This document shows positions 39,968 to 48,158 of a stretch of DNA of 49,941 nucleotides, piece by piece. Each line of letters begins with the position of its first letter. Positions within the stretch are counted from its first letter, which is position 1. Under the pieces are notes generated by a model. The model was not told where the DNA came from, did not search any database, and saw only the letters and a program-made list of their open reading frames with translations. This DNA comes from DATIYF01 sp035517775 (GTDB taxonomy: Bacteria > Acidobacteriota > Terriglobia > Terriglobales > Acidobacteriaceae), in assembly GCA_035517775.1 (NCBI GenBank), contig DATIYF010000049.1, forward strand, positions 1 through 49,941. The letters are read 5' to 3'. Both the position numbers and the translations under genes were made by a program.

Positions 39968-42691
39968 CATCAGCGCGAGGAGTTCCCTATTCTCACGGCC
40001 GACACCAACAAGGATAGCAGGATCGCCTCTGCCCGTGCCTTCGTGCACAGCCTGAACATCCTGGTAAAGTACGTGCGCCTGTACGGGCTTGAGCACAAGC
40101 GCACCGAGGGACAGTTCAAGACGACCTGGGCAGAACTGCAACAGGGCTTGCCCAAAGACCGCGAAAGCGGCTTTCTGCTGGGCGTTTCCGAGAACAAGCT
40201 GCTGCTCGACGGCATACCGCTCGAAAGCGGGCAGGCGGAGCGCAGTTTTGCCCAACTGCTGACTACTGCGGGGCTGGCGAGCATTCAGTTTTCCAGCCAG
40301 GTTACCAAGGAAGACTTTACCCGCCTGGTCACGGCCTTCACCTCGTCCGGCTCTAAGGCGCAGGACATGGCCAAGCAGATCCGCGATGCCCTGGGCGATA
40401 ACAACCGTTCCAGCATCAAGATCAACGAAGTAAAGTTCATCGCCACCGACCCGACCACTGGCGATATTTCCATCGCGGCGCAAATCGCGGCGCAAACCCT
40501 CGGGCCGGAGTTCAAAGACTGGCTCAATGAGCCTCAGAAGCTCTTGCAATTGATTGCGGCTGCGGAGGGAGCGCAGAGCGGCGGCGGAGTTCCCGGGGGC
40601 GCACCCCTGGGCACGGTGCCTAATGCTCGCGGAAGTGTATCTGCTGGCGCGGCGGCGGCTCCGGCTGCGGCCTGGGATGGCGGCGTGGTCCCCTTGCAGG
40701 AAGAAGAAGTGGTGCAAGCCATCCGCCTGCTGACTCGTTTCGGTGAAGTTGGCAGCGGGGGCGGCGAGTTGCGGCCGGAGTTGCTGCAAGGCGAGCTGAA
40801 AGAGGTAGATCCCAACGTCAAGTTCAACCTGATGCAGTTGCTGGAAGGCCTGGCGGCAAAAAACGCCTCCTCCAGCGAAGAAGGCGATACCCCGCTGCTG
40901 ATGAAGGCGGCCGAGCACATGGCCATCCGCTTTGCCCTGGAGCGATTCCAGAAGGGCGAGGTGAAGGTCAACGCCGTGCACCAGATGATGGAGCACATGA
41001 GCCGTCAGATGGATACGCTGCGCCAGATCCTGCGCCTGCAGGAAGACAAGATGAGCAAGGCGGGCATCCTGGTGGAGTCGCACGCCGATATCCTCGACCG
41101 CATCTTCTGGGCGGAAGTGCCGGAAGCGGGCAAGAAAAGCGTGTTGCTTTCGAGCGAGGCTCCCTGCGTGCCCGCCCGCAACGTGCGGCAGTTTGTTGAG
41201 CTGCTGCTCGACCGCGGGGATAAGGAAACCGCAGGCGACATTCTTAAGAACTACGCTTCCTGCCTGAATGCCGGGGATATTGAGCCGCAGCGCAAAACCA
41301 TGATCGGGCTGGGGCAGTTGGCCGATCTCTACGCCGCCGCGGGCGACGAGCTGCTTGCCCTGGCGGTGCAAAAAGTGGGCGAACGCCTGGCCGGCGAACA
41401 GGATGCGGAAATTCAGAGCATGCTGAGCGCCGCCTTCGTGCGCCTGAGCGCCGAGGCCAACACCCGCAAGCAATATGGCGCCGTGCACGCGGTATGCAAG
41501 GTCATGGACGCCCTCAACGTGCAGCGTGCCGCCCTGGCCAACGAGCTGCGCCCGCGCATCGGAGTGGAAAATCGCCTGCCGGAATTCATTGAAGAAGCGC
41601 TCCGCCTGCCCCGCTTCCCGGTTGAACTGGTGCAGGTCTTCCAGCGCACCGCGCCGGCCGCAGCCGAGCACCTGGCGGACCGCTTCTTCCGCTGTATGCG
41701 GCGGGATGAATGCGACCGCATGGTGGATCTGGCCAGAGAACTGGGCCCGGCCGGAATGGACCATCTGCGCGAGACTTTGCGCTCTGGCCAGCCCCGCCAG
41801 GCTGCGGCAGGGGTGGGCCTGTTGAGCCGGCTGGATGTTCCGGCGCTTCTCGAATTGCTCAGCGCCCGCCTGCGGGAATGGAACCGCTTCTATCACGATA
41901 TGGTCGTGCGGCAGATCGCCTATGGCGCTGCCCCCGACCGCGGCCGCACCCTGCTGGAGCTGCTGGAAATTCTTGATCCCCTGGTGCTGCCCCAGGCCCT
42001 GGATGAAATCGGTATGAGTGGAGACCGCACTGCGGCGCCGCCGCTGATGGTGATCGCCGAAAGCGGCGAGGCGCAAGGCCGTTCGCCGCTGATCCAGGTA
42101 AAGGCGGTCGAATCACTGGGCCGGCTGCGCGAGCCGGAGGCGGTGCCGGTATTACGCAGTCTGCTCGAAGCCAAAAAAGTTTGGAAGTGGGCCAATCACC
42201 GCGAGCTGCGCATCGCCGCGGCCCAGGCCCTGGCCAAGATTGATCCCCGCTACGGCAGCAAGGTGCTTACTGAAAGCGGCCTGGAGCCAGGCGAACTGGC
42301 GATTGCGCCGCTCGATGCCGCGCCCGCCTGCCCCTGGGTACGGCAACGCCGTTATGAGCGCGTAACCTTGCGCAAGCCGCTCTCCGGCACGATTGGGAGC
42401 TCGTGGGGCAAATCGAGCATTTCGGTGCGCGAGTTGAGCCTCGGCGGCGGCATGGGGGTTAAGGAAGACAATCTGCGCGTGGGAACCGAGGCCAACCTTG
42501 AGATCTCCGTAGGCGTGCGCCGCATTCACGGTCAGGTTCTGCTGCGCCGGGCGCGGGTGAACGAGGTCGGCTTTGAGCTGGTAAATACTGACCTCGAGAG
42601 CCGGTACCGCCTGCGGCGGGTGATGATGGAAGCCCTCGATCAGGCCAAACAGGCCGCCGCCGGCGACTGGGACGGCGAGCGGAAACAATAG
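39926..42691 (+). CDS. Large HEAT-repeat-like protein with C-terminal PilZ-like domain
   Basis: A 921-residue soluble protein. Residues about 30-200 form an N-terminal helical module (SARAFVHSLNILVKYVRLYG; QLLTTAGLASIQFSS). A Gly/Ala-rich linker follows, then many paired helices resembling HEAT/armadillo repeats to about residue 780 (SRLDVPALLELLSARLREW; KAVESLGRLREPEAVPVLRS). The last 110 residues look like a PilZ domain: an R-rich start (RRYERVTLRKPL) and ELSLGGG, where the usual D/N of the c-di-GMP motif is Glu. The only upstream ATG lacks a ribosome-binding site; a GAGGAG 6 bases before an in-frame ATT (codon 22, position 39989) suggests a possible AUU start there. A c-di-GMP-linked scaffold role is a guess. 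Confidence 0.75.
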   Translation: MCAASGFALPFCGNHQREEFPILTADTNKDSRIASARAFVHSLNILVKYVRLYGLEHKRTEGQFKTTWAELQQGLPKDRESGFLLGVSENKLLLDGIPLESGQAERSFAQLLTTAGLASIQFSSQVTKEDFTRLVTAFTSSGSKAQDMAKQIRDALGDNNRSSIKINEVKFIATDPTTGDISIAAQIAAQTLGPEFKDWLNEPQKLLQLIAAAEGAQSGGGVPGGAPLGTVPNARGSVSAGAAAAPAAAWDGGVVPLQEEEVVQAIRLLTRFGEVGSGGGELRPELLQGELKEVDPNVKFNLMQLLEGLAAKNASSSEEGDTPLLMKAAEHMAIRFALERFQKGEVKVNAVHQMMEHMSRQMDTLRQILRLQEDKMSKAGILVESHADILDRIFWAEVPEAGKKSVLLSSEAPCVPARNVRQFVELLLDRGDKETAGDILKNYASCLNAGDIEPQRKTMIGLGQLADLYAAAGDELLALAVQKVGERLAGEQDAEIQSMLSAAFVRLSAEANTRKQYGAVHAVCKVMDALNVQRAALANELRPRIGVENRLPEFIEEALRLPRFPVELVQVFQRTAPAAAEHLADRFFRCMRRDECDRMVDLARELGPAGMDHLRETLRSGQPRQAAAGVGLLSRLDVPALLELLSARLREWNRFYHDMVVRQIAYGAAPDRGRTLLELLEILDPLVLPQALDEIGMSGDRTAAPPLMVIAESGEAQGRSPLIQVKAVESLGRLREPEAVPVLRSLLEAKKVWKWANHRELRIAAAQALAKIDPRYGSKVLTESGLEPGELAIAPLDAAPACPWVRQRRYERVTLRKPLSGTIGSSWGKSSISVRELSLGGGMGVKEDNLRVGTEANLEISVGVRRIHGQVLLRRARVNEVGFELVNTDLESRYRLRRVMMEALDQAKQAAAGDWDGERKQ

Positions 42692-42714
42692 CCCTACTCA
42701 AAAAGACACAATAA

Positions 42715-42738
42715 AGCCCCGGCCTTCGGACCGGGGCT
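42715..42738. terminator. Bidirectional terminator
   Basis: AGCCCCGG (42715-42722) pairs with CCGGGGCT (42731-42738) around a CCTTCGGA loop. It sits between the convergent HEAT/PilZ gene and atpE. T/A tails are short, so termination strength is uncertain. Confidence 0.7.
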
Positions 42739-42759
42739 GTTGCTTTGCAACGTTGCCCT

Positions 42760-42845
42760 TTTCATTTCGAGCGAAGCGAAGGATCTGCTCTTTAAAGCAC
42801 GAAAAGCGGATCCCCGGCCGCTGCGCTTCTCGGAACGACTCATCG
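42760..42845. repeat. TCGAGCGAAGCGAAGGATCTGC-type repeat
   Basis: The sequence TTCATTTCGAGCGAAGCGAA followed by GGATCTGC, with a matching AGCGGATCC inverted partner further on, is a dispersed element type seen in many environmental bacterial genomes. A short frame across it is often mis-called as a protein; I do not call one. Confidence 0.6.
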
Positions 42846-42860
42846 AACTCGCTACGATCC

Positions 42861-43166
42861 CTAGCGTACCTTGGCGAAGATGATCACCAGCGTGTACAGG
42901 GCGAGCGACTCGATGAACGCCAGGCCGATGATCAGGCCAAGCTGAATGCCGGCGCGGGCCGCGGGGTTGCGGGCGAGTCCTTCCATGGCGGCGGCAGTCG
43001 CCTTTCCCTGCCCCAAGCCGCAGACGGCGGAGGCGATGGCCATGGAAAATCCTGCTGAAATGGCCACCCAGTTGGTTGCGCTGGATGCCGCTCCGCCCTG
43101 GGCAAAGGCAGGCACGGCAAAAGCCAGCATAGAGAGTCCCATAAACACCCTGCTCATGATTCGCAT
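42861..43166 (-). CDS. atpE: ATP synthase Fo subunit c
   Basis: A 101-residue rotor-ring subunit. Two helices flank the polar loop (GLARNPAARAG); the ion-binding carboxylate is E86 in FIESLALY. Q53 (GLGQGK), S87 and Y91 correspond to Na+-ligand positions in Na+-coupled enzymes, but the Thr after Ser is Leu. The protein is longer than usual (75-85 aa) because of an N-terminal extension that looks like a signal peptide (SMLAFAVPAFAQGG). The start follows a good AAGGAG. It is the last gene of the nuoL-M-N-atpZ-I-B-E cluster, 84 bp behind atpB. Confidence 0.95.
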   Translation of the reverse strand: MRIMSRVFMGLSMLAFAVPAFAQGGAASSATNWVAISAGFSMAIASAVCGLGQGKATAAAMEGLARNPAARAGIQLGLIIGLAFIESLALYTLVIIFAKVR

Positions 43167-43250
43167 TGCTTTTTCTCCTTCAGGAATTGCCGCCAGGAGG
43201 TGGTTGACGCCATACCGTGCAGGCGCCCTCACGCTGAACGGCGAACTTGC

Positions 43251-44003
43251 TTAATGCTCCGCGCCAACCGCGCCGGCCAGGTAAACCATGGCCAGCAGCA
43301 CGAACACGTAGGCCTGAATCAGCGAGACGCCGATGTGCAGGGCCATGAACGCCACCGGAATGGCGATCGGCACCAGAGAAAAGAAAATCAGCGTCACCAT
43401 ATCGCCGGCAAACATGTTGGCGAACAGACGAACGGTGAGCGAGAGCATGCGGGCCAGATGGCTGACGATTTCAATGGGCACCATCAGAGTGCCCATGAGC
43501 AAGTTAGCCCACCAGGGACCAATGCTCGGTCCGGCAAAGTGCCTCAGGTATTTGATCCCGTGCCGGCGAAAGCCGTAGGCCTGGTAATAGATGAAAGTCA
43601 AAACCGCGCAGCCCAGAGGCACGACCGGAACCGCGGTGGGTGATTCCATGCCCGGCACCAGGCCGAGCAAATTCGAGCACAGGATGAAAAGGCCCAGCAC
43701 CGTCAGGAAAGCGACATAAGGGTGATTGTCGTGACCGATGATCTCGCGGCTCTGCTCGTCAATGAAGCCGTGAATGCCCTCAAACACATGCTGAAGAGCG
43801 CCTGGATCCTCCACCGAGAGGCGCGTCCGCACCAGGGCAAACAGCGTCACCAGAAAGACAAAGACCAGAACCTCCATGGCCACGCCGTTGGGAATGGGAG
43901 CCTGGGGGTAATGCGGCTCGAGGTGAAACGCGCGCAGCAGCGAGTCCACGGGGCCGGCGAACAGATGGTTGAGCAGGGCGGTAAACCAGAGTTGTTCCGG
44001 CAT
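43251..44003 (-). CDS. atpB: ATP synthase Fo subunit a
   Basis: A 250-residue membrane stator with about six helices. The essential arginine is R192 in SLTVRLFANMFAGD. The N-terminus (MPEQLWFTALLNHLFAGPV) fits the family; an upstream extension of the frame in the spacer was rejected. It precedes atpE, with which it forms the proton (or sodium) path. Genes for b, delta, alpha, gamma, beta and epsilon are not here. Confidence 0.96.
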   Translation of the reverse strand: MPEQLWFTALLNHLFAGPVDSLLRAFHLEPHYPQAPIPNGVAMEVLVFVFLVTLFALVRTRLSVEDPGALQHVFEGIHGFIDEQSREIIGHDNHPYVAFLTVLGLFILCSNLLGLVPGMESPTAVPVVPLGCAVLTFIYYQAYGFRRHGIKYLRHFAGPSIGPWWANLLMGTLMVPIEIVSHLARMLSLTVRLFANMFAGDMVTLIFFSLVPIAIPVAFMALHIGVSLIQAYVFVLLAMVYLAGAVGAEH

Positions 44004-44087
44004 GGTAGCTGCTAGCTTCTGGCTCCTGGCTGTTCGCTTCTTGCCCGCCGCTTCTGAACCCGGCACTCCGGGCCAGAAGCTGGAAGC

Positions 44088-44540
44088 CTACCTTTCACCG
44101 ATTACGGCCGTGTACGCCTCGTAGGCGCCTTCGCACGCGATGCCGGCAATCGGCAGAAACAGGCCGGCCAGCAATCCATACAGGCTCGCGCGAGAAAAAG
44201 TCAATATAGCATAGGCCCCGAGGGCCATCAAAAAGTAGCGCAGCAGGAAGCGGAAGACGACGCCTTTGCCGGATTGCTGCTGCCCGGTCTGGGTTACGCG
44301 GTCGGCCAGCGCGGCGATCACGCGCTTGAGCCAGTGAAAATTGAGGTAGGCGATGCCACAACCGCAGGCAAAGCCCAGGGCGATCTTCCAGCCATAAAGA
44401 GCGGCTGCCGCGGCCGCTCCGGCAACGGCAATCACGGCCATGAAGCGGCTGATGCGTACCAGAGCGCCGGAGTAAAACGCCTCGGCCGCCGGGTTGGGCG
44501 CGCTGCTCACGACCATGCAGGATAATCGAACGCCGGCCAT
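44088..44540 (-). CDS. atpI: ATP synthase subunit I (AtpI-like)
   Basis: A 150-residue protein with four membrane helices, containing GFACGCGIAYLNFHWLKRVI, which matches the pattern of ATP synthase I proteins that assist c-ring assembly. The start is uncertain: Met 1 or Met 9 (MVVSSAPNP) are both possible and neither has a good ribosome-binding site. It lies between atpZ and atpB. Confidence 0.8.
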   Translation of the reverse strand: MAGVRLSCMVVSSAPNPAAEAFYSGALVRISRFMAVIAVAGAAAAAALYGWKIALGFACGCGIAYLNFHWLKRVIAALADRVTQTGQQQSGKGVVFRFLLRYFLMALGAYAILTFSRASLYGLLAGLFLPIAGIACEGAYEAYTAVIGER

Positions 44541-44639
44541 TCTATCGGGCTGACCGCCAGCCGCGCGCCTGGCGGCGGAGTAGAGCTTCTGACGATCAGT
44601 TCTCAGTTCGCAGTTCGACGGTTCGTTAATGGCGGCAAA

Positions 44640-44867
44640 TTACCTGTCAGACCCGATGGTTCTGGCCAGGCGGATGAGCTGCACGAACCCGGCAATGATT
44701 CCCAGGATCAACCCCACCAGATACAGCCAGGTGGTATGCAGCCAATGATCCAGGGCGACGCCAATCAGCCAGCCGACGACGGTAGCGGCCGGAAAAATCA
44801 CCGCCAGCTCGCTATACTGCGCCAGCTGCACCACCAGGCTCTTCTTGTTGGGATTTTCGCCAGCCAT
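44640..44867 (-). CDS. atpZ: AtpZ/AtpI-family small membrane protein
   Basis: A 75-residue, two-helix protein (YSELAVIFPAATVVGWLIGV, then the LYLVGLILGIIAGFVQLI helix) of the ATPase gene 1 (AtpZ) family, which is typically encoded at the head of atp operons. Its start is 25 bp after the nuoN stop, joining the nuo and atp genes. Confidence 0.82.
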   Translation of the reverse strand: MAGENPNKKSLVVQLAQYSELAVIFPAATVVGWLIGVALDHWLHTTWLYLVGLILGIIAGFVQLIRLARTIGSDR

Positions 44868-44892
44868 GGATTGCCGCCCGCACCGCGCTTTC

Positions 44893-46431
44893 TCAGCGCA
44901 GCAGGCTCATCACCGAAGCTCCCTGCACGATGCCCAGCGACCAGTTCACCGACTGAATGAACCACTCGGGAAAAACACCGATGAAGACCGTGGCGAAAGC
45001 GGTCACACCGAGAGAAACACGAACTCCGGGGCTGAGCCGCAGCGGAGTCTTGTCGGTGGCCTCGCGCATGAACATGGCGTTGGCAATCCGCAGGTAGTAA
45101 TACAGGCCGAAGACGGCATAGAAAACGCCCAGCGAGGCCAGCACGTAGTGGCCGCTCTCGATCAGGCTGAGAAAGATGAAATATTTGCCGTAAAAGCCGG
45201 CGAGCGGTGGAATGCCGGCCAGCGATAGCAGAAACAGCAGCATGAGCACTGCCTCGGCGGGGGCGCGGCTGTAGAGCCCGGCAATATCGTCAATTTCATC
45301 GCCGATCACATTCCTCTGGCGCAGCGAGGTGACCACGGCGAATGCGCCCAGGTTCATGAAGGTGTAAACCAGCAGATACATCAGAATGCCCTTGATGCCG
45401 TCTTCGGCCGGGCTGCGCGAGTCGCCCGAGGCCAGGCCCAGCAGCATGTAGCCCACGTGGGCAATGGAGGAATAGGCCAGCAGGCGCTTGAGATTATTCT
45501 GGGTGAGAGCTGCCAGGTTGGCGCCGGTCATGGTGGCGATGGCGACGAAAATGATAATCGGCAGGTAGACGCTGCGCACGGCGGGAAGTCCCCAGAGGAA
45601 GATGCGCAGCAGCATGGCCCAGGCAGCCGCTTTCACCGCTACAGACATGAATCCGGTGACGCTGGTGGGCGCGCCTTCGTAAGCGTCCGGCGCCCACTGG
45701 TGGAAGGGGATGGCAGCGACCTTGAAAAGCAGCCCGGTGCTGGTGGTCAAAACCGCAAGAATTATGACGGGATCGGCATGATATTGCTCACCCGCCATGT
45801 AATCGCCCAGGCGCGAGGCGATATCCTGCAGATTGGTGCTGCCCGTCAGGCCATAGAGCAGCGAGAGTCCGTAAGCGAAAATACCCGAGGAAAAAGCCCC
45901 CAGCAGCAGGTATTTCAGCGAGGCCTCGTTGGAGCGCCGGTCGCGGCGCAGAAACCCCACCAGCACGTAGGTAGAAATCGCCATCAGCTCCAGGCCGATG
46001 AAGATGAGCACCAGATCGTAGCCGGAAGCCATGCACATCATGCCGACCACGGAGAACAGCATGAGGGCGTAAAACTCGCCATGGTGCTCATGCTCGATTT
46101 CGAGGTAATGGACTGACATCAGAATGGCGATGGCCGTGGCCGCCAGAAACAAGTAGAAGAAATAGATGGCGTAGTGGTCCATCATGATGGAATCGGCAAC
46201 CGCCTTGCTGAAGGTCAGGTGGGCGCGGCTTTCCGCAATCTGGATCTTCAACACCGCAGCCGCGGAAAAAAGAACCCCCACCAGCGCCGTGGCTGCATTC
46301 ATCTTCTTCCACTCCGGCGGCAGCATGAGATCAATCAGCAGGATGCCCAGGGCGAACATGGTCAACAGAAGCATGGGCAGCGTGAACAGATAGTTCGCGC
46401 GGGTGAAGAGTTGTGCGATCGCAGTGGGCAC
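44893..46431 (-). CDS. nuoN: NADH-quinone oxidoreductase subunit N
   Basis: A 512-residue antiporter-like complex I subunit with about 14 helices, carrying the Glu-bearing segment FIGLELMAISTYVLVGF and the Lys-containing KVAAIPFHQWAPDAYEGAPT. It transports protons in complex I. The start is GTG immediately after the TAA of nuoM, so translation is probably coupled. Confidence 0.96.
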   Translation of the reverse strand: MPTAIAQLFTRANYLFTLPMLLLTMFALGILLIDLMLPPEWKKMNAATALVGVLFSAAAVLKIQIAESRAHLTFSKAVADSIMMDHYAIYFFYLFLAATAIAILMSVHYLEIEHEHHGEFYALMLFSVVGMMCMASGYDLVLIFIGLELMAISTYVLVGFLRRDRRSNEASLKYLLLGAFSSGIFAYGLSLLYGLTGSTNLQDIASRLGDYMAGEQYHADPVIILAVLTTSTGLLFKVAAIPFHQWAPDAYEGAPTSVTGFMSVAVKAAAWAMLLRIFLWGLPAVRSVYLPIIIFVAIATMTGANLAALTQNNLKRLLAYSSIAHVGYMLLGLASGDSRSPAEDGIKGILMYLLVYTFMNLGAFAVVTSLRQRNVIGDEIDDIAGLYSRAPAEAVLMLLFLLSLAGIPPLAGFYGKYFIFLSLIESGHYVLASLGVFYAVFGLYYYLRIANAMFMREATDKTPLRLSPGVRVSLGVTAFATVFIGVFPEWFIQSVNWSLGIVQGASVMSLLR

Positions 46432-48042
46432 TTACTTCTTCTCCTGCATGGCCAGGTCGGCGCCGGCCGGGTTTGCGGCTGGGGCGGCGGCGTTCAGGTT
46501 GTGGCCTATTCCCGGATAATCGGGCCGCACCGTCTGCACAATCTGATTGACCGGCTGCTCGAGAATCTGGAAGAACGGCTTGGGATAGAGGCCGATCCAG
46601 AACGCCACAACGATGAGCGGAGCGAAGGTCAGCACTTCGCGCGGCGTCAGGTCGTGCAGCTTTTCATTCTTGGGATTGGTGACCTGGCCGAAAAACACCC
46701 GCTGATACAACCACAGCAGATAGGCGGCCGCCAGAATCACCCCCGGCACCGCCCAGGCCGCCCAGCGCCAGTTCTCCATGAAGGTGCCCTGCAGAATGGT
46801 GAATTCGCCGACAAATCCATTCAGCAGCGGCAGTCCCATGGATGACAGAAACATAATCATGGTGATGGTGGCGTAGATCGGCATGACGTTGGAGATTCCG
46901 CCGTATTCGGAGATCTCACGCGTATGCCGGCGCTCGTACAGGATGCCGACGATCAGGAACAGCGCGCCGGTCGAGATGCCGTGGTTCACCTGCTGCAGCA
47001 CCGAGCCACTCAGCCCGAGCGGAGTGAGCGCGAATATCCCCAAAGTGCAGAAGCCGAGGTGGCTCACGGAGGAATAGGCCACCAGCTTCTTCATATCTTT
47101 CTGCATCAGCGAGACCAGCGCCCCGTAAATGATCGCGATGATGGAGAGCGCGATCATCCAGCTGCGAACTTTGGTGTGCATCAGCACATCGGGGAAAAAT
47201 GGCAGGGCGAAGCGGATGAAGCCGTAGGTTCCCATCTTCAGCAGAACTCCGGCCAGAATGACCGAGCCGGCGGTCGGCGCCTCGACGTGGGCATCCGGCA
47301 GCCAGGTGTGGAAGGGGAACATCGGAACCTTGATGGCAAATGCAATAAAGAACGCCAGAAACAGCAGAATGGCAAACGTCGAGCCATAGGCCGGGTCGTG
47401 GAAGATGTGCGGCGCGGTTTTGTAGAGCGCCTGAATGCTGAAGGTATATTCGCCGGTCTGGCGGAAGTTATAGAAGTAGAGAAAGAGAATGGCCAGCAGC
47501 ATCAGCACCGAGCCAAGCAGCGTATAGAGGAAGAACTTGATCGCGGCGTAGAGTTTGCGCGGCCCGCCCCAGATGCCGATGAGCAGATACATGGGCACCA
47601 GCATGGCTTCCCAGAACACGAAGAACAGGAAGAAATCCAGCGCCATGAAGACGCCCAGCATGCCGGTCTGCAGCACCAGAAACCAGACGTAATATTCCTT
47701 CACCCGGTTCTCGATCGCGCTCCATGAGGAAAGAATCGAAATCCAGCCCAGCAGCGTGGTAAGCATGATGAGCAGGAAGGAAATACCATCAATGCCGAGA
47801 ACGTAACCGGCGCCAATGGACGGGATCCAGTTGTTGGCGGCGCCCTCCATGAACTTGAAGCCTGGCTCGAAGCGCACTTCCCAGAACCAGGGAACCAGCG
47901 GCAGCGACACCAGGAACCCCGCCAGCGCGAACATGTTCGCAATCCAGCGGATGGTGTCTTTCTTCTCTTTAGGGACAAAAAGAAGAAGCAGCGCGCCCAG
48001 AAGCGGCGTGAAGAGAATGATGGAAAGAATGTGGTTTTGCAT
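46432..48042 (-). CDS. nuoM: NADH-quinone oxidoreductase subunit M
   Basis: A 536-residue antiporter-like complex I subunit. The conserved Glu is in FFVFWEAMLVPMYLLIGIWG, and MFPFHTWLPDAHVEAPTAGS carries the loop before the Lys helix. The start at MQNHILSIILFTP matches the family; an upstream extension of 14 codons lies in the palindromic repeat between nuoL and nuoM. C-terminal extra residues are Ala/Pro-rich. Confidence 0.96.
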   Translation of the reverse strand: MQNHILSIILFTPLLGALLLLFVPKEKKDTIRWIANMFALAGFLVSLPLVPWFWEVRFEPGFKFMEGAANNWIPSIGAGYVLGIDGISFLLIMLTTLLGWISILSSWSAIENRVKEYYVWFLVLQTGMLGVFMALDFFLFFVFWEAMLVPMYLLIGIWGGPRKLYAAIKFFLYTLLGSVLMLLAILFLYFYNFRQTGEYTFSIQALYKTAPHIFHDPAYGSTFAILLFLAFFIAFAIKVPMFPFHTWLPDAHVEAPTAGSVILAGVLLKMGTYGFIRFALPFFPDVLMHTKVRSWMIALSIIAIIYGALVSLMQKDMKKLVAYSSVSHLGFCTLGIFALTPLGLSGSVLQQVNHGISTGALFLIVGILYERRHTREISEYGGISNVMPIYATITMIMFLSSMGLPLLNGFVGEFTILQGTFMENWRWAAWAVPGVILAAAYLLWLYQRVFFGQVTNPKNEKLHDLTPREVLTFAPLIVVAFWIGLYPKPFFQILEQPVNQIVQTVRPDYPGIGHNLNAAAPAANPAGADLAMQEKK

Positions 48043-48054
48043 ATGGGATTCAAA

Positions 48055-48155
48055 TGTGGCGCGGGCACCCTCGGCCGCGACCAACCATCTTTACCAACCG
48101 GGCCCCGACATCTCCGCGTATCTACGGCTGCGCGGGCGAGGGCGCCCGCGCCACA
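48055..48155. repeat. Palindromic element inside the nuo operon
   Basis: Outer arms TGTGGCGCGGGC (48055-48066) and GCCCGCGCCACA (48144-48155) are perfect 12-bp complements enclosing about 77 bases; an inner alternative hairpin is CGCGGGCG-AGGG-CGCCCGCG (48131-48150). It fills nearly the whole nuoL-nuoM gap. A partial look-alike of one arm occurs near 33485-33500 (CGAGCCGCCCGCGCCACTGG). Confidence 0.75.
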
Positions 48156-48158
48156 CGC

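Noticed and set aside
39950..42076. 708-codon open frame antisense to the HEAT/PilZ-like gene
   Set aside because: Its translation is compositionally odd (Gln/His/Ala-rich), has no recognisable domain, and mirrors the codon pattern of the sense gene; GC-rich genomes produce such shadows.
42753..43058. 101-codon frame starting in the spacer after the HEAT/PilZ gene
   Set aside because: It is encoded by a dispersed repeat and then runs antisense over atpE.
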